Below are positions 32,991 through 44,818 of a DNA stretch of 64,000 nucleotides, piece by piece. Under the pieces are notes generated by a model, which ran no database searches, was not told the origin of the DNA, and worked only from the letters and a program-made list of their open reading frames with translations. Position 1 is the first letter of the stretch. Each line of letters begins with the position of its first letter. The position numbers and the translations under genes were made by a program. Source of the DNA: Datura wrightii (taxonomy: Eukaryota; Streptophyta; Magnoliopsida; Solanales; Solanaceae); the NCBI GenBank assembly GCA_035772735.1, contig JASDFA010000011.1, positions 2,232,001 to 2,296,000 of the forward strand. The letters run 5' to 3'.

Positions 32991-34820
32991 ATGGGAAGAA
33001 TCTTTTTAGTGGGATATGATGAGATCCCTTCTCGTGGTTGCATGTATTGTGCTTTGTGCAGAACTCGAGTTGCATTCGTCAAGGATCACATTGCTAATGT
33101 AAGGATTCTCACTCTCTCTGCATCATTTCGTGTAATTTATTATCAACTTATTTGTGAACGCACCAAATGCTACAGACATTTTCTTTGATACTCCAAAGTA
33201 AATGTATTAATTTCTTCTGAACTGTTCTTAACTTAATTTTTAGACTAGGAAAAACTATGTTGTAAGATTCAAATCCTAAATTTCTACAGCTATTTGTATC
33301 ATGAATTCAGCACTCTGCTATATTTCTTGACTAAGCACAGAACAACTTATTATAATCATTTTCTTGTCTTGTACATTTTGCAGTTTACCACCGGGTGAGA
33401 AGCTCTTTGTTAAAGTGTAAGTCTCATGACTTAATGTTGGGAAACTGGGATTTACAGACGATTTCAGCATCTTGTGATTTTCTTATTTGCGTTAAATTTT
33501 TTCGTCTGCGGTCCGAGGCATACGTTACAAACCTTTATATAATGTGTATATATATGCAGGTTTAATGTTGAAGTACCAGACGACGTGAGATATCACCGAG
33601 TTGTAAATGGAAATACACTAGTCGACACTTACTGTATCAAATGTGGAATACTGCTCGGTGAGAAACTTGTAAGATACTAATATTAAAGAGCATTTGATTT
33701 TCACGAACAGGGCAGGACGATCTTTTTTTTTTTGTACAGAATTTATGATTTCTATAGTTTGCAGTCCACCAACCGGCCACATATGCTACAGAAGGAAGCT
33801 TCTATATAATGAGGTAAGTTTTCTAATTACAAATTTGCAAATTGAGATTGTAGACATATGCGATATGACCTGTAAGATGTTATTAGAAATGATTATTGTG
33901 GCAGGGACAAGCTTATTCGCTGGAATGATGATCAAGGTGGAGGCGGCCATAATGAACAAGGTCCTAATAATCAACATGGAGGTGCTAATGAACAACACGC
34001 AGACGCTAATATGCAAAATGCTGATCAAAATGGAGACGAAAATGAACAGGTTCCTAATGAACAAGATGGGGGCGTTAATGAACAAGTTCCTGATGAACAA
34101 GAAGTAGGCATTGATGAACAGGTTCCTGATGATAACTACTTCATTTATGAAATTCATACTAATAGAAATACATGTCCTACCGAGAAAGAATTTGGATCAA
34201 TTCACTAAAAGAAAAAGAATTTGGATCAATTCACTAAAAGAAAAAAAGACTCGATTCGAGTCGGTCTTGAAACAATTCATTGCATTCAAGGAGTCGCTAA
34301 TGAGGAAAATTGATGATCAAGATGGAGGTGCTAATGAACAGGCAGCTAATGAAGATGTAGATATGGCTGAGGTAACAGACAATATTGATCAAGATGGAGG
34401 CGTTCATGAACAAGATGTAGGCGTTAATGAACAAGAAGTAGGCGTGGATGAACAGGTTCCTGATGAACAAGAAGTAGGCGTTGATGAACAGGTTCCTGAT
34501 GATCGGAGTTGCTAATGAGCAAAATTATGATCAAGATGGAGGTGCTAATGAACAGGCTCCTAATGAAGATGTAGATATGGCTCTGAGGAAATGGACAATA
34601 TTGATCAAGATGGAGGCGTTAATGAACAAGAAGTAGACGTCGATGACCAGGTTCCTGATGATCAAGAAGTCGCTAATGAGCAAAATGCTGATCAAGACGG
34701 AGGTGCTAATGAACATGTTCCTAATGAAGATGTAGATATGGATGAGGCAATGGACAATATTGTTCAAAATCCAGACGTATGAACCAACTATTGAAGAAAA
34801 TGCAGACATTGACAAACAGC
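32991..34820 (+). pseudogene. Yippee-like gene, copy 5 (probably broken)
   Basis: Exon positions match the paralogs: 32991-33098, 33384-33416, 33560-33668, 33758-33813, 33905-34208. Exons 1, 3, 4 and 5 are each open with CALC (exon 1) and CIKCG (exon 3) zinc pairs. Exon 2 is 33 nt instead of 38 and lacks the usual GTG start, so splicing at the normal sites gives a stop after four codons. No donor or acceptor nearby repairs the phase. Read in the ancestral frame, exon 2 would give LPPGEKLFVKV. Exon 5 has a stop at 34208, after which a 28-bp word (AAAGAATTTGGATCAATTCA...) is duplicated. Farther on, more acidic-repeat DNA continues in mixed frames to 34780 and includes two VPDEQEVGVDEQ units and an NEDVDMDEAMDNI end. 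It may still give short products. Confidence 0.7.
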
Positions 34821-35676
34821 AGATAGTGGTCACAAGTTACAAATCGCTCAGAAACTAGCTAAGACTTGGAAATCTGATCTTGTCAAATTGTGTGATATTG
34901 TCATATATGAAGGTGCCTGAATATGTTGCCATAAGACATATGCCGCACTTACACTATCATATGCACAGTCAAAACGTTGCAGAAGTCATCAATTAACATC
35001 TGATTTGTCACTACAAAGAGGCATTCTGTGTTTGTAAGACGATGAAATCATCATCTTAAGGTAATTATCTGGTTGATAGAAAAACTTAGATTGAAAACAA
35101 AATAACCATTCAAATTAACAGGAACTAAGCGAGTAGCAGAACATTAATTAAGACACACACTGGTTAGAATCTCCCAAGTTAAATGACATCTCAAGACACT
35201 GCGAAGGAAGTGAATTATCATCTCTACAAATCAGCCTTTCCAAAATTTTCATCAGTATGTGACTTTATTCACAATTACCATCATTTCTTCCAACTTGACA
35301 GTTTATCATTGTTACAAACTAAAAGAAAATGAAGAACTTCGAAGCAAGAAAGGACTAACTAATTAAGGAAAAACCGAGTGAGAATTGAAAGCTTTTCACA
35401 TCTGTGATTTGAAAAAATACATTACTTCTGAAGGATTGCGCAGATAATAAGTCGTTAAGATTAATCAATAAACAAAAACCATCAACAGCTGGAAGATAAC
35501 CAATGTAATTACTGGAAATTTTAACTTTGTTCATTGATCATGTAATGAGAAATTACAATATATAGAGCTTAAGTGCAAGACCTAGAACAACACTAGAGAG
35601 AACCAACACAGCCACAAACGCAATGTAAACTTAAACCTACAGTTACTACCATTAAACCCAACTAAACAACCACAAT
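34821..35676. other. Spacer between copy 5 and H4 copy C
   Basis: It starts with the same CAGNNAGTGGTCACAAGTNA word seen after the tRNA elsewhere in the array, but the tRNA-Val itself is missing. The last part is the likely H4 3' UTR (AGCTTAAGTGCAAGACCTAG). No gene is seen. Confidence 0.6.
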
Positions 35677-35988
35677 CTAACCGCCAAACCCATAGAGAGT
35701 CCTGCCCTGTCTCTTAAGGGCATAAACGACATCCATAGCAGTAACAGTCTTTCTCCTAGCGTGCTCAGTGTAGGTGACAGAATCACGAATCACATTCTCC
35801 AAGAAGATCTTGAGCACTCCACGGGTCTCCTCATAGATCAGACCAGAGATACGCTTCACACCACCCCTACGTGCGAGCCTGCGAATAGCCGGCTTAGTGA
35901 TGCCCTGGATGTTGTCTCTTAGAACCTTCCTGTGCCTCTTGGCTCCTCCCTTGCCCAATCCCTTGCCTCCCTTTCCACGTCCAGACAT
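35677..35988 (-). CDS. H4: Histone H4 (array copy C, A69S)
   Basis: A single exon of 103 residues. It differs from copies A and B at one residue: Ser replaces Ala69 in the [12 protein letters not shown] segment (numbered without the first Met). H4 is among the most conserved proteins, so a change here is notable, though a small-to-small change can be tolerated. The TATA box lies at 36070, about 85 bp upstream. The promoter is the most diverged of the three but keeps GTCGATCC and GGCGG words. It forms the right end of the array. Confidence 0.96.
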
Positions 35989-36069
35989 TTTCACTGAGAA
36001 ATTTGAAGATGATGAAACTTTTAGGGTTTTGAATTTGAGTGAATGATTTTGGAAGTGAATGGTGGTAGG

Positions 36070-36077
36070 TATTTATA
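36070..36077 (-). promoter_or_regulatory. TATA box of H4 copy C
   Basis: On the minus strand the DNA reads AAATATAAATACC, the same core as in the other two H4 promoters, about 85 bp before the ATG. Confidence 0.7.
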
Positions 36078-36299
36078 TTTGCTGGATTTGGGCGTCGTGA
36101 TTTCGTGGGCGGTTTGAACTGTGACGGGTTTTAAATCGTGGCCGCTAAAATTTTGGGGGATTAACTTGTTAATTGACGGATAGTAATGTCGATCCGTGTG
36201 AGAGGCGGAAACTGAATATGAACCGTTGATTGAAAGTGGATCTACGGTGTGGAGTGCTTCTTTGTGTTTGGTCGCGGATTGTGCTTTCTCGATGAGAAA

Positions 36300-38189
36300 A
36301 AGAGAGGGTTACGAGAATCTAATCTTCTGATTTGAATGGAATAACTATTTACTGGGCCCAACCCGAAGGAAAACCGAAGAAAAGAACCGATAGTATATGA
36401 CGATAATTTTTATTTTTAAAAAATAATAAATAAATTATTGGCCATGTAGAACTTTCCTTGATCGTTTATTTTAACTACTTAAAAAGCATGTCAATGAATT
36501 TAAATTATAAAATTATTCACTTAATTCGCGTTATTTTATTAAAATTAAAATATCTAAATTTAAATATATAATTGAATATTAAAATGTATTGAGGTTATAA
36601 TGTTTGAATCTAAATATATACTTGAATATTAAGATGTTACCTTAAAATTTAAATAATAAAGTAATTAAAACTGTTTGATTTCTCACTATAAAACTTTTCT
36701 TTTATAATACACATTAATAATTGTATCAATAATATATTTTTAAAAATATTATATAACCCTAGGTGATTGTTGTGAATAGAAATGATGGTATAAATTGATA
36801 ATGGTAGTAATTGATAATGACGTTTGATGATTGTGCAGTGTATGATAGTGATATTTAATTGTAATAGTGACTAATAACTATGATCTAGTGATACATAGTG
36901 ATAAATAATAATGCCGTGGTGTTGATTAGTGATTGTGATTGTTGGATAGATATGTGGTTATAGTCGTCAAAATGGACTTGGCTCTTAGGGCCAGCTCAAT
37001 TCAACCCTCTATCAAGGTAGGTTAGGTTAAAAATTTTAAATTCATTTAAATTGAGGCTTATAAGTCCAGTTCAAGTCAACCCATTGGTTTTTGAAGCTTG
37101 ATCGAGGTCGGCCCATGGGCTAAAAGACCATCTAACTAAAATTAAATTTTTCATAGTAGATTTTGAAAAAACATGTAAAAACAAAGAATAGTGATTACCA
37201 AATAGTCTTAATACCTCACACAATACTTTACTCATTTAACATTAAATTCTAGCCACCAAGTGTAGAAGTTGCACTCATTATCATGGTTCAATTTAAACTT
37301 AAAATTTAAAAGAAAATTATGAAAAAAGAAGTAAAACTATGAATAGTGATTACCGAGTAAGTTCTAGTATCTTACACAATACTTTATTCATTCAGCGTTA
37401 AATTCCTAATATTAAAATTTTTGATCACCAAGTATAAAAATTGCATTATCATAAAAATATCCAAACACTTGTTGCAACCCGAAATCGATTGCATGACTTT
37501 TCCCAAATTCAACGTAGTAATGTTTTAAACAGAATTTAAATATTATTATCTTTGATATATAGCTATCTGATAATGTTTAACTAATTAAATTTGCATATAA
37601 ATGTAGTCGAAGATAAATATATTAATAGAGATAATTTATCAATACATTCAAATGTGTTGGACGATGTGTTGGTGTTGAATATGTTATAAGTTGTCGTAGA
37701 ATTATGTATGTTTATATAATAATATGTTAGAAATATTAACAAACTGTCATACATATAAGTTCAAATGCATATTAAAAAAAAATTATAAAAAAAAAGAATA
37801 AAAAAAAAATGAATCGGTAGCCCGTCCCATCCCATGATAATGTTTAGAGTTAAGTATTTTTTTTACTTACTAACTTTTCCACATTAGTTGAATATTGTTA
37901 AAATCCAATCGATGATCAGTGTTTGAGTCGAATCAGTGCTTTAGTTGAGAATCAAAATTAATTTAGATATCATTTTAAATATTATTAAAAAGGAATCAAT
38001 TTCCAGTGCGAAGTGAATTAGATAAAAATATTTTTAATTAAAACACGAAACTCCAACACAAGATTGAAACTCCAACACAAGTTGTTACTACTAAAATCGA
38101 TCTAAAAGGGCAAACTAAGTTGATTTTACTGAAAAATCGATATCAATTATATGTCGCAAAATGATGGCAGATCGCTTGAAAAAATGATC
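36300..38189. other. AT-rich intergenic DNA
   Basis: No gene is supported. A patch at 36770-36960 is rich in irregular GTGATNATG words. The array does not continue past 36.3 kb. Confidence 0.55.
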
Positions 38190-38640
38190 TTATGAGGTCA
38201 AGAAAAAAAAAAAAACTTTTGAGGTTGATTTTTTAAAATACACGTAATAAAATGTATCACCTAAGGTTCAAACCCATTTTCAGAATGGTGGAATACATTT
38301 TTACCACTAGATCATTGATGTTTGTTAATTATTTGTTATATTTTATTTATACTCTTCAAATTTGTTATTCTAAAAAAAATGATAAAATAGACATCATGAG
38401 GTCAATATTTTTGTTTATTTTTATTTTTAAATTAACTATAGCAACCTTATGAAGGTCGCAATTGTGCTTTATTTTAATTATTTTTAAAGTATACCGACCT
38501 CATAAGATCACTATTTTTTTTTTGGAATTTAATTTCGACCTTATGAGGTCAATATTAGTATTTCACAAAAAATTTTATCGTTTAATCAACCTTATGAGGC
38601 CGATTTTTTGGACCTATATTTGAGGTCTAATTTTTTAAGT
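38190..38640. repeat. Cluster of ACCTTATGAGGTC words in both orientations
   Basis: At least six versions of a quasi-palindrome ACCTTATGAGGTC occur (near 38198, 38395, 38447, 38505, 38537 and 38590), in both directions and separated by T-rich DNA. Arrays like this mark subterminal regions of CACTA or hAT-type DNA elements. Terminal repeats were not found, so the class is open. Confidence 0.6.
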
Positions 38641-39300
38641 CGATATTAACAGTTTTTTTTAAGAAGTTTGTTGGAATTTTAAATTTAGCGAATCAAACTT
38701 TTATAAGTTCATACATTCACAGTTTAGGTGTGAAAATTTGTTGTAGTTTCAAACTCCATGAACTATTTATGAAGTTCAAACTCCAGAAATAATTAATGTA
38801 GTTTAAATTAATAAATATTCTTTTAGAGTGTTTTCGTGTTTAAACTAAGAGTATTTTTGTCAAAATTTATTTATATATTAAAAAGTGATAAATATTGAAT
38901 TATTTTGAAATAGTGACAAAAACTTAATTAACGGTCCGAAGAAATGACTAATGGATAGGAGAGGATGGGCCTTTATGGATGTCATGGATTAATTTTCTCA
39001 AATAGCCTTTTGAGGTTATTCTTTCTATTTTGTGCATGTTTTAAGAACTTTTACAAATATAGCTTAAGCCATTTATAATAGCTAGCTGATTTTGTAGCCT
39101 AAAATTTGATCATAAATTTTTCTACAAGCAATTTAGTTTGTTTTACAACTTTAGCTTAGTGATCTAAAGTTTGTTCTACAAATTTTGTTCCCTCTTATCT
39201 TATGTCAATGCTGAAGTTAGTGCAATTAGCCAATAAGTTTCACATCAACTCTAACAATTTAATGTCATAAACTATGTGATAACAACTTCACTGCTTAGTA
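38641..39300. other. AT-rich intergenic DNA, nothing recognised
   Basis: I see no gene or named element. Confidence 0.5.
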
Positions 39301-39560
39301 TTTCCTCCGTTCATTTTTATTTGTTAATTTTAAATTTTGCATGTCTCTTAAAAAATAATAATTAGCATGCGTATTTTATTATAATATCCGTATATTAATT
39401 AATTATAGTCTTAGATCTTTAAAATTAATTTGGAGGATAAGCAAATAATATTGAGGTAAACAAGAAAAAAATATTTATCTTTTCTTAATATGTTAAAAAT
39501 GACAAGTAAAAATAAAAATTTATTTTTAAAATATTGAACAAATAAAAGTTAACGGAGGAG
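39301..39560. mobile_element. Stowaway-like MITE
   Basis: The left end TTTCCTCCGTTCATTTTTATT and the right end (reverse complement CTCCTCCGTTAACTTTTATT) are inverted repeats 260 bp apart, with TA on both sides (39299-39300 and 39561-39562) as the target duplication. It is typical of plant Tc1/Mariner-derived MITEs. Confidence 0.8.
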
Positions 39561-39604
39561 TACTTACCACAACCAAACTAGCAAAGGAAGAAATGAAATG
39601 AGGG

Positions 39605-39605
<1 letters not shown>

Positions 39606-39651
<46 letters not shown>
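39606..39651. repeat. (AT)n microsatellite, about 22 units
   Basis: An uninterrupted AT dinucleotide run of about 45 bp. Length is probably variable among individuals. Confidence 0.95.
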
Positions 39652-39654
<3 letters not shown>

Positions 39655-39659
39655 CTTCT

Positions 39660-40821
39660 TCAAGGAATTCTATATTTGGAACCGTTTGGTCTATCACGCT
39701 TCAGGCGTCTCATAGACCCGGTCCTTCAAGGACCTTTCGTTGGAGCATTTGCAACTGAATTATAAAATAGGGTCAGCAAATACATCTGGCAATTGATTTG
39801 CAATATTATGCAAGTGAATTATCTCTTGAACTTTAAGTTCATTTTTTTTCCCCGAGGATGTAGATAATTTATCCCACACTCAATTTTCAGTTGCTAATTA
39901 CTTCTCCCCCTAATGTTGGAAAAACTAACATTTATCCCCAAGCTCATTTAGCGACCTATCTTTGTGCGTTGTGGTGGAGTAATTGAATTATATACCGCAC
40001 ATTCAAATTTTTAGATGGACTTATTTGGTTCCTGACCCTGAACCAATTGTGATAGGGGAACCTTGTTGGCTTGATGCATTCAAGTGTTACTACATGTTAA
40101 ATAAACATATCTCATACCAAATTTTATTTGGGAGTTTTGTTCTCATAACCAATGGTTTAGCTTTAATTGGAGGCATACAATTTTCGCTAAACCAACTTAG
40201 ATATGAACCAACATTATCAACATGATTTTATAATTTGGAACTGTGCTCTTAATTTAACAATTCGAGCATACAACCTTGCAAGAATCAATTGCAAGTTGAT
40301 ATCAAAGCACATGTGACCATACCATAGATACATCTACGGTTCACATGGCAGGTGAATGGGCTCATATTTTCACCCTTTTATAACTTTCAAGATTTTGGGG
40401 AATATAATTCAAATCTTAGCTGATCAAGATCATTCTATCACGAGAACGAGCAACACAAGAGAATTCTTGAAGAATCTTTTATTTCTTCAACATATAATCA
40501 CGTGAATTCTCAATTATTTTTTTGCATCACATTTGAACCGGGATGGCAACCAATTATGCCAACTTATCTTTATTTCAGTAAACTTCTAGTTTACTTTCGT
40601 ATGTGATTTTGTCATCATACTCATATTTATCTACTACAAACAAAAGAAAACGACATGTAATCTTTTACATAAATATTTATAACCCGCTTCAACTGTAGTA
40701 ATATGAAGATATTAGATTTTTCCATAATTTATAGTCTCAATCCTTTTTCAATGTCTTTGAAACTTATAAGTTTCCTTTTGAGACTTATTACAATAATTTC
40801 ATTTCTTTGGGTAATAACACA
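39660..40821. other. Intergenic DNA left of the Copia remnant
   Basis: A short open frame at 39983-40225 is not recognisable and has no gene context. The stretch may include further decayed Copia sequence, but I cannot show it. Confidence 0.4.
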
Positions 40822-41277
40822 TTAGCTCTTCCGAAGCTCACCATTAATTTTGTGTACTACCTCATATTCAATCATATCAACATCATTAATTGTCTCTCCA
40901 CATAGTTTCAACTGAGAAACAATTCTAAACATTGCAGAGTTATACTCATGAACATACTTATAGTCTTGATTGATCCAATCATATCGTGTCTTTGAGTGGA
41001 TGACCATATTCAGGTGGTCATACCTTTCTTATAGACTATTCCACAAAACAAGGGGATTTTTAATCGTGACATGTTCAATTTTCGAAATTTCGTCAATATG
41101 ATGATGCAAGAAAATCATAACCTTAGCACGATCTTGGTTTGATGCTTTATTTTTACTTTTAATAGTGTCTCCAAGACCCATTGCATCCATATGGATTTCA
41201 GCATCCAACACCCATGAAAGGTAGTTCTTGCCCGAAATTTGAAGGGCAACGAAATCAAGTTTCGTAAGGTTAGCCAT
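40822..41277 (-). mobile_element. Copia gag remnant
   Basis: The minus strand starts MANLTKLDFVALQISGKNYL and, after a frame break near 41028, continues HSKTRYDWINQDYKYVHEYNS and VHKINGELRK. The order SGKNYLSW...LDAEIHM then QDYKYVHEYNS is that of gag proteins of Ty1/Copia elements in plants. Nucleocapsid zinc knuckle, protease, integrase and RT are absent. The 5' LTR lies just upstream (41391 on). Confidence 0.75.
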
Positions 41278-41390
41278 ATTAAAAGAAAAAGAAAAATAAT
41301 ACCTTGACCTTTAAATTTTGAGACGGTAGAGTCGTAGAGCAACAATATTACCAAAAGAATATCATTCTTGTGGTTAAGTACTGATAACGT

Positions 41391-41720
41391 GTTATGAAAT
41401 AATAAAGAAACAACAAGAATATTGTAGAGAAAGAGAGAAATTTTTATTTATCTTGATGAAATCCTCTTGAGGGATTAATGAGATGATTTACAAAGAATAG
41501 CAAACCCTTTTATTTATAGGGGAAGACTAACTTGGTCCCAAAGTTACAAACCCTAGCTTTCCTTCTAAGAAACAGACATTCACAATAAATAAAAAATATA
41601 TTTATAATACTTCAAAGGTATTTTTTTTTAAATTTTATAATTTTACCCAATCACTGTAAAATTATTTTAAAATACCTAAAATAATGACCAACTATAGCAC
41701 TACATTAGCATTTTCGTTAC
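41391..41720 (-). mobile_element. 5' LTR of the truncated Copia element
   Basis: On the minus strand the LTR ends ...TTTCATAACA, followed by CGTTATCAGTAC, a word that commonly follows plant Copia LTRs as a primer-binding region. A TATA box (CCTATAAATAA on the minus strand, near 41515) lies inside. The outer end is uncertain and the other LTR is missing. It lies 80 bp from tRNA-His. Confidence 0.6.
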
Positions 41721-41799
41721 ATAAAGAGCTTCGTCTGATCTGTGCTCTTTACTCTTTGAATGCATTATATGTCTAAATAGCAAGTGTAATCATCACCAA

Positions 41800-41871
41800 G
41801 TGGCTGTAGTTTAGTGGTAAGAATTCCACGTTGTGGCCGTGGAGACCTGGGCTCGAATCCCAGCAGCCACA
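41800..41871 (+). tRNA. tRNA-His(GTG): tRNA-His (anticodon GTG)
   Basis: A 72-nt cloverleaf with acceptor stem GTGGCTG/CAGCCAC and discriminator A. The anticodon loop TTGTGGC holds GTG. The T arm carries GCTCGAATCC. It matches the plant nuclear tRNA-His layout; the G before position 1 is added after transcription. A T4 run at 41878-41881 can end transcription. CAA words lie just upstream. Confidence 0.95.
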
Positions 41872-42070
41872 TTAGTGTTTTCCTTTCTTAAATCATTTCA
41901 TTTTTCATGTGGTTTCATTCTGACGTCAATTAGCGCAAGTAGCTCAGTAGTTCTGGGTCCTTAAACAGTATATCAACCCAATTTCGCAACTTCCTTTTGG
42001 ACTTTATACTATACGACGGCCCAACAAAATTCACAACAAAAAATAATAATTTTTTTTAATTATTTATAAA

Positions 42071-42693
42071 CGGAGAAAGGATAAATATATCTCTCAGCTT
42101 CACGATTTAGAGTGGATATACCTCTCGATAAAAAAATGATGCATATATACCCTTGTTGTTTAACAACGGTGTACATATACCTTCGTCGTCTAAAAAATGG
42201 TGTATATTTACCTTTTTCGTTAATTGACCTATATTTACTGAATTAAAAAAAAATTATAATTTATTTTTTAATTCAAAAAATGCCACGTGGCTTTAAGAAA
42301 TTACCTAGTTTATTTTTTAACCCCTCTAGACCTGACCCAAATAAAAAAAAAAGTCTCAATTCCTCTTCTACTCAGTCATAAAATGAGTTTGGAACGGATC
42401 TGAATAAAAGAGGAATTAAATTATTTTTAATGGGTCGGATCTGAAGGGATAAAAAAAATGAGTAAGGTAAATTTTTAAAGTCATGTGACATTTTTAAAAT
42501 TAAAAAATCAGTTTTAATTTTTTTTAAATGCAGTCTGTTAACGAAAAATGGTAAATATGTACCATTTGTTGGACGATGAGGGTATATATGCATCATTTGT
42601 TAAATGACGAGGTATATATATGCATCACTTTTTTAACGAGGAGTATATTCACGCTAAATCACAAAGTTGTAGGGTATATTTGCTCATTTACCC
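42071..42693. mobile_element. Foldback-type MITE with long inverted ends
   Basis: The left arm (AAAGGATAAATATATC, TTCACGATTTAGAGTGGATA, AAATGATGCATATATACCC) is the inverse of the right arm, read as AAGGGTAAATGAGCAAATAT, TTTGTGATTTAGCGTGAATA, AAAGTGATGCATATATA. The 8 bp TTTATAAA lie on both sides (42063-42070 and 42694-42701) and may be a target duplication. There is no coding content. A CCACGTGG word lies near the left arm's inner edge. Confidence 0.75.
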
Positions 42694-42701
42694 TTTATAA
42701 A

Positions 42702-44289
42702 TTCAACTAATACTCCCTCTAGACCACTTTACTTGTCAGCTTTACTAAAAATAAATGGTTCAAAATAATTATCATTTTAAAAAATCAAAATCTAATTGTC
42801 TATGTTCTTTCCATTTTGTCCTTAATAATAATTATTTCTAGAAATAATAAACATTAAAATTAACATAAAAAACCTAAGTGAAAAATACATACACATATAT
42901 TGTAATATTGTGATTACTTAAATTAACCTTTTATTAAAAATAGTTTAAGAAAAAAACATAATAATTAAAATACACAATTTTTTTAAAAGACGTGTAAATA
43001 AAAAATTAAATGTAATAAGCAAAGTGATTCGGTGGGAATATGTGTGTTAATCAATGTATTAACTTTAGTCGCCGTCGTAATTAATTTACTTTTAACTATG
43101 CGGCGCCTAGCAAAAGCCATATTACATTTTTTTTCTAGCAAACAAAGAAAAAAGTTGGAGGATTTCTTAGGGTGCGCAATCTTGACTTCGTAAAAGCTTA
43201 CAAAGGGCAGACCATTATATTTTGTCGGAAAGAATTTTAAGAGAAGTTTCCTAGTAGGGTTGTAAAAGACAAGAAACAAAGTTTTTGCTCTTTTATTTAT
43301 GAAAAATTTAAAATTTGTCTGTTTTTTAGTTGTCTCCTTGATAAGGAAAATTAGTTTTAAACAAAGAGTTCATCACAGCTGTGATAAGTAAACGGAACGT
43401 AATACGTGAATCAGTTTTGACCTACTTTTGACACCTTTCGGTATATGTGCTAATTAATCCACTAAATTATGATGCATGTACTACTAAATTATACTATTTA
43501 TCTTTTACATTAGCGTGTTTTTAATTAGCCTTTGACAGTTTGATGAGCCAGGATATGAACAAATGGAAACAACAAACTCTTTACATTAATTACTTAGTGC
43601 ATGCACATGGATGTTCTTCATTTTGTATCATCTTATTTGATTTTGGAGAGGTTTGGAGTAACGAAAAATTGTCATGCGCGTGTTGAGTATATTTGCGTCA
43701 AAACACATAATCCGTCTATAATAATCATTTTTAGGATGTATGTGAATGCGAAAATACTTTATGTATCGAGTTGATCTTTTTTTTAAAAAAATCTAATCAT
43801 ATATAATCAGTTAATAAAATGAACCGCGGACAACAAGATGAATTTATCTTTAATTTTGTTTATTATATGATGTGTGTGTATATATATGTCATTGCTTTTC
43901 ACATTACACTTTTTCATGAGCCAGAAAAAAATTAGTTGTAATTTATTTTTATATTAACTCATACTATTATGTAAATTGTAATGGCATGATAGATTAACAA
44001 GCACCGGACACCAAAACGTACAACTTGAAATGTACTTTAATTTGAAGTTTGAAGCCTTCAATTGAAAAGATTAATTTTTGGGTCATGGCTGCATGCCTAG
44101 AGGACCCATATGTATGCAGCCACTTCATCTATTTTTCTAACTTTGCTGCTCAAAAAAGCGACAACTCAGTGCTTTTTAACTAGACATGCATAAACACAAA
44201 ATACACATCTCCATATCGCCCCCAATCACACCCCAAAGGCCAAATTCCCCCAAAAGCAACTTAATTAATATATTTACTCTTCAAATTTA
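42702..44289. other. AT-rich intergenic DNA
   Basis: A half Stowaway-like end (ATACTCCCTCTAGACC at 42711) is present. No gene is supported. A 98-codon open frame on the minus strand at 42983-43279 is not recognisable and I do not call it. Confidence 0.5.
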
Positions 44290-44818
44290 ATTTTGGGTTA
44301 CGTATCGGTCAGTTCGGTTCGATTTTAAAAGTTATCGATTTTACTTATCAGTTATTTATTTGTTGACATGCTAAACCGTTAAAGAATCGTTAAGATATCG
44401 GTTAATCGGTTATTGATTGTTATCGGTTCGGTTATCGGGTTAACGGATAAAATCTCATAAGTCATAAGTATGTTTAGCTAGAAAAAAGTGGGTGAAAAGA
44501 GAAAAAACATATAGAACTAGGCCAACTAAAACAATCAACTTTAATTTATATTAAAACACCATCCCCTTCACTTTTTATCGACACCCATTTCATCTTCTTG
44601 TTGGATACTTCATATATTAATTTATAATTTAATAAATTATTATGGGGTTATCGGTTAACCCGTTAAAAAAATGGTCAAACTGATAAACGAACCAATAACC
44701 CAATAACTTTGGATAGTAAACCGATAATCAAATCGCTAAACCAATAACCCAAATTATTAATCCAATAAATCAATTATCGATTCGAATTATTGGTTTAATC
44801 GTTAATTTGCACACCCCT
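44290..44818. mobile_element. Repeat element rich in ATCGGTT words with inverted halves
   Basis: The left half has repeated TATCGGTTAATCGGTTATTG words, and the right half has their inverse (CAATAACCCAATAACTTT, AACCGATAATC). The right end TTTGCACACCCCTA matches the GGGGTGTGCAAA end of a widespread plant DNA-element type. The left end is unclear. Confidence 0.5.

Noticed and set aside
42983..43279. 98-codon minus-strand frame MFLVFYNPTRKLLL
   Set aside because: No recognisable domain, no splice context and AT-rich surroundings. It may be chance.
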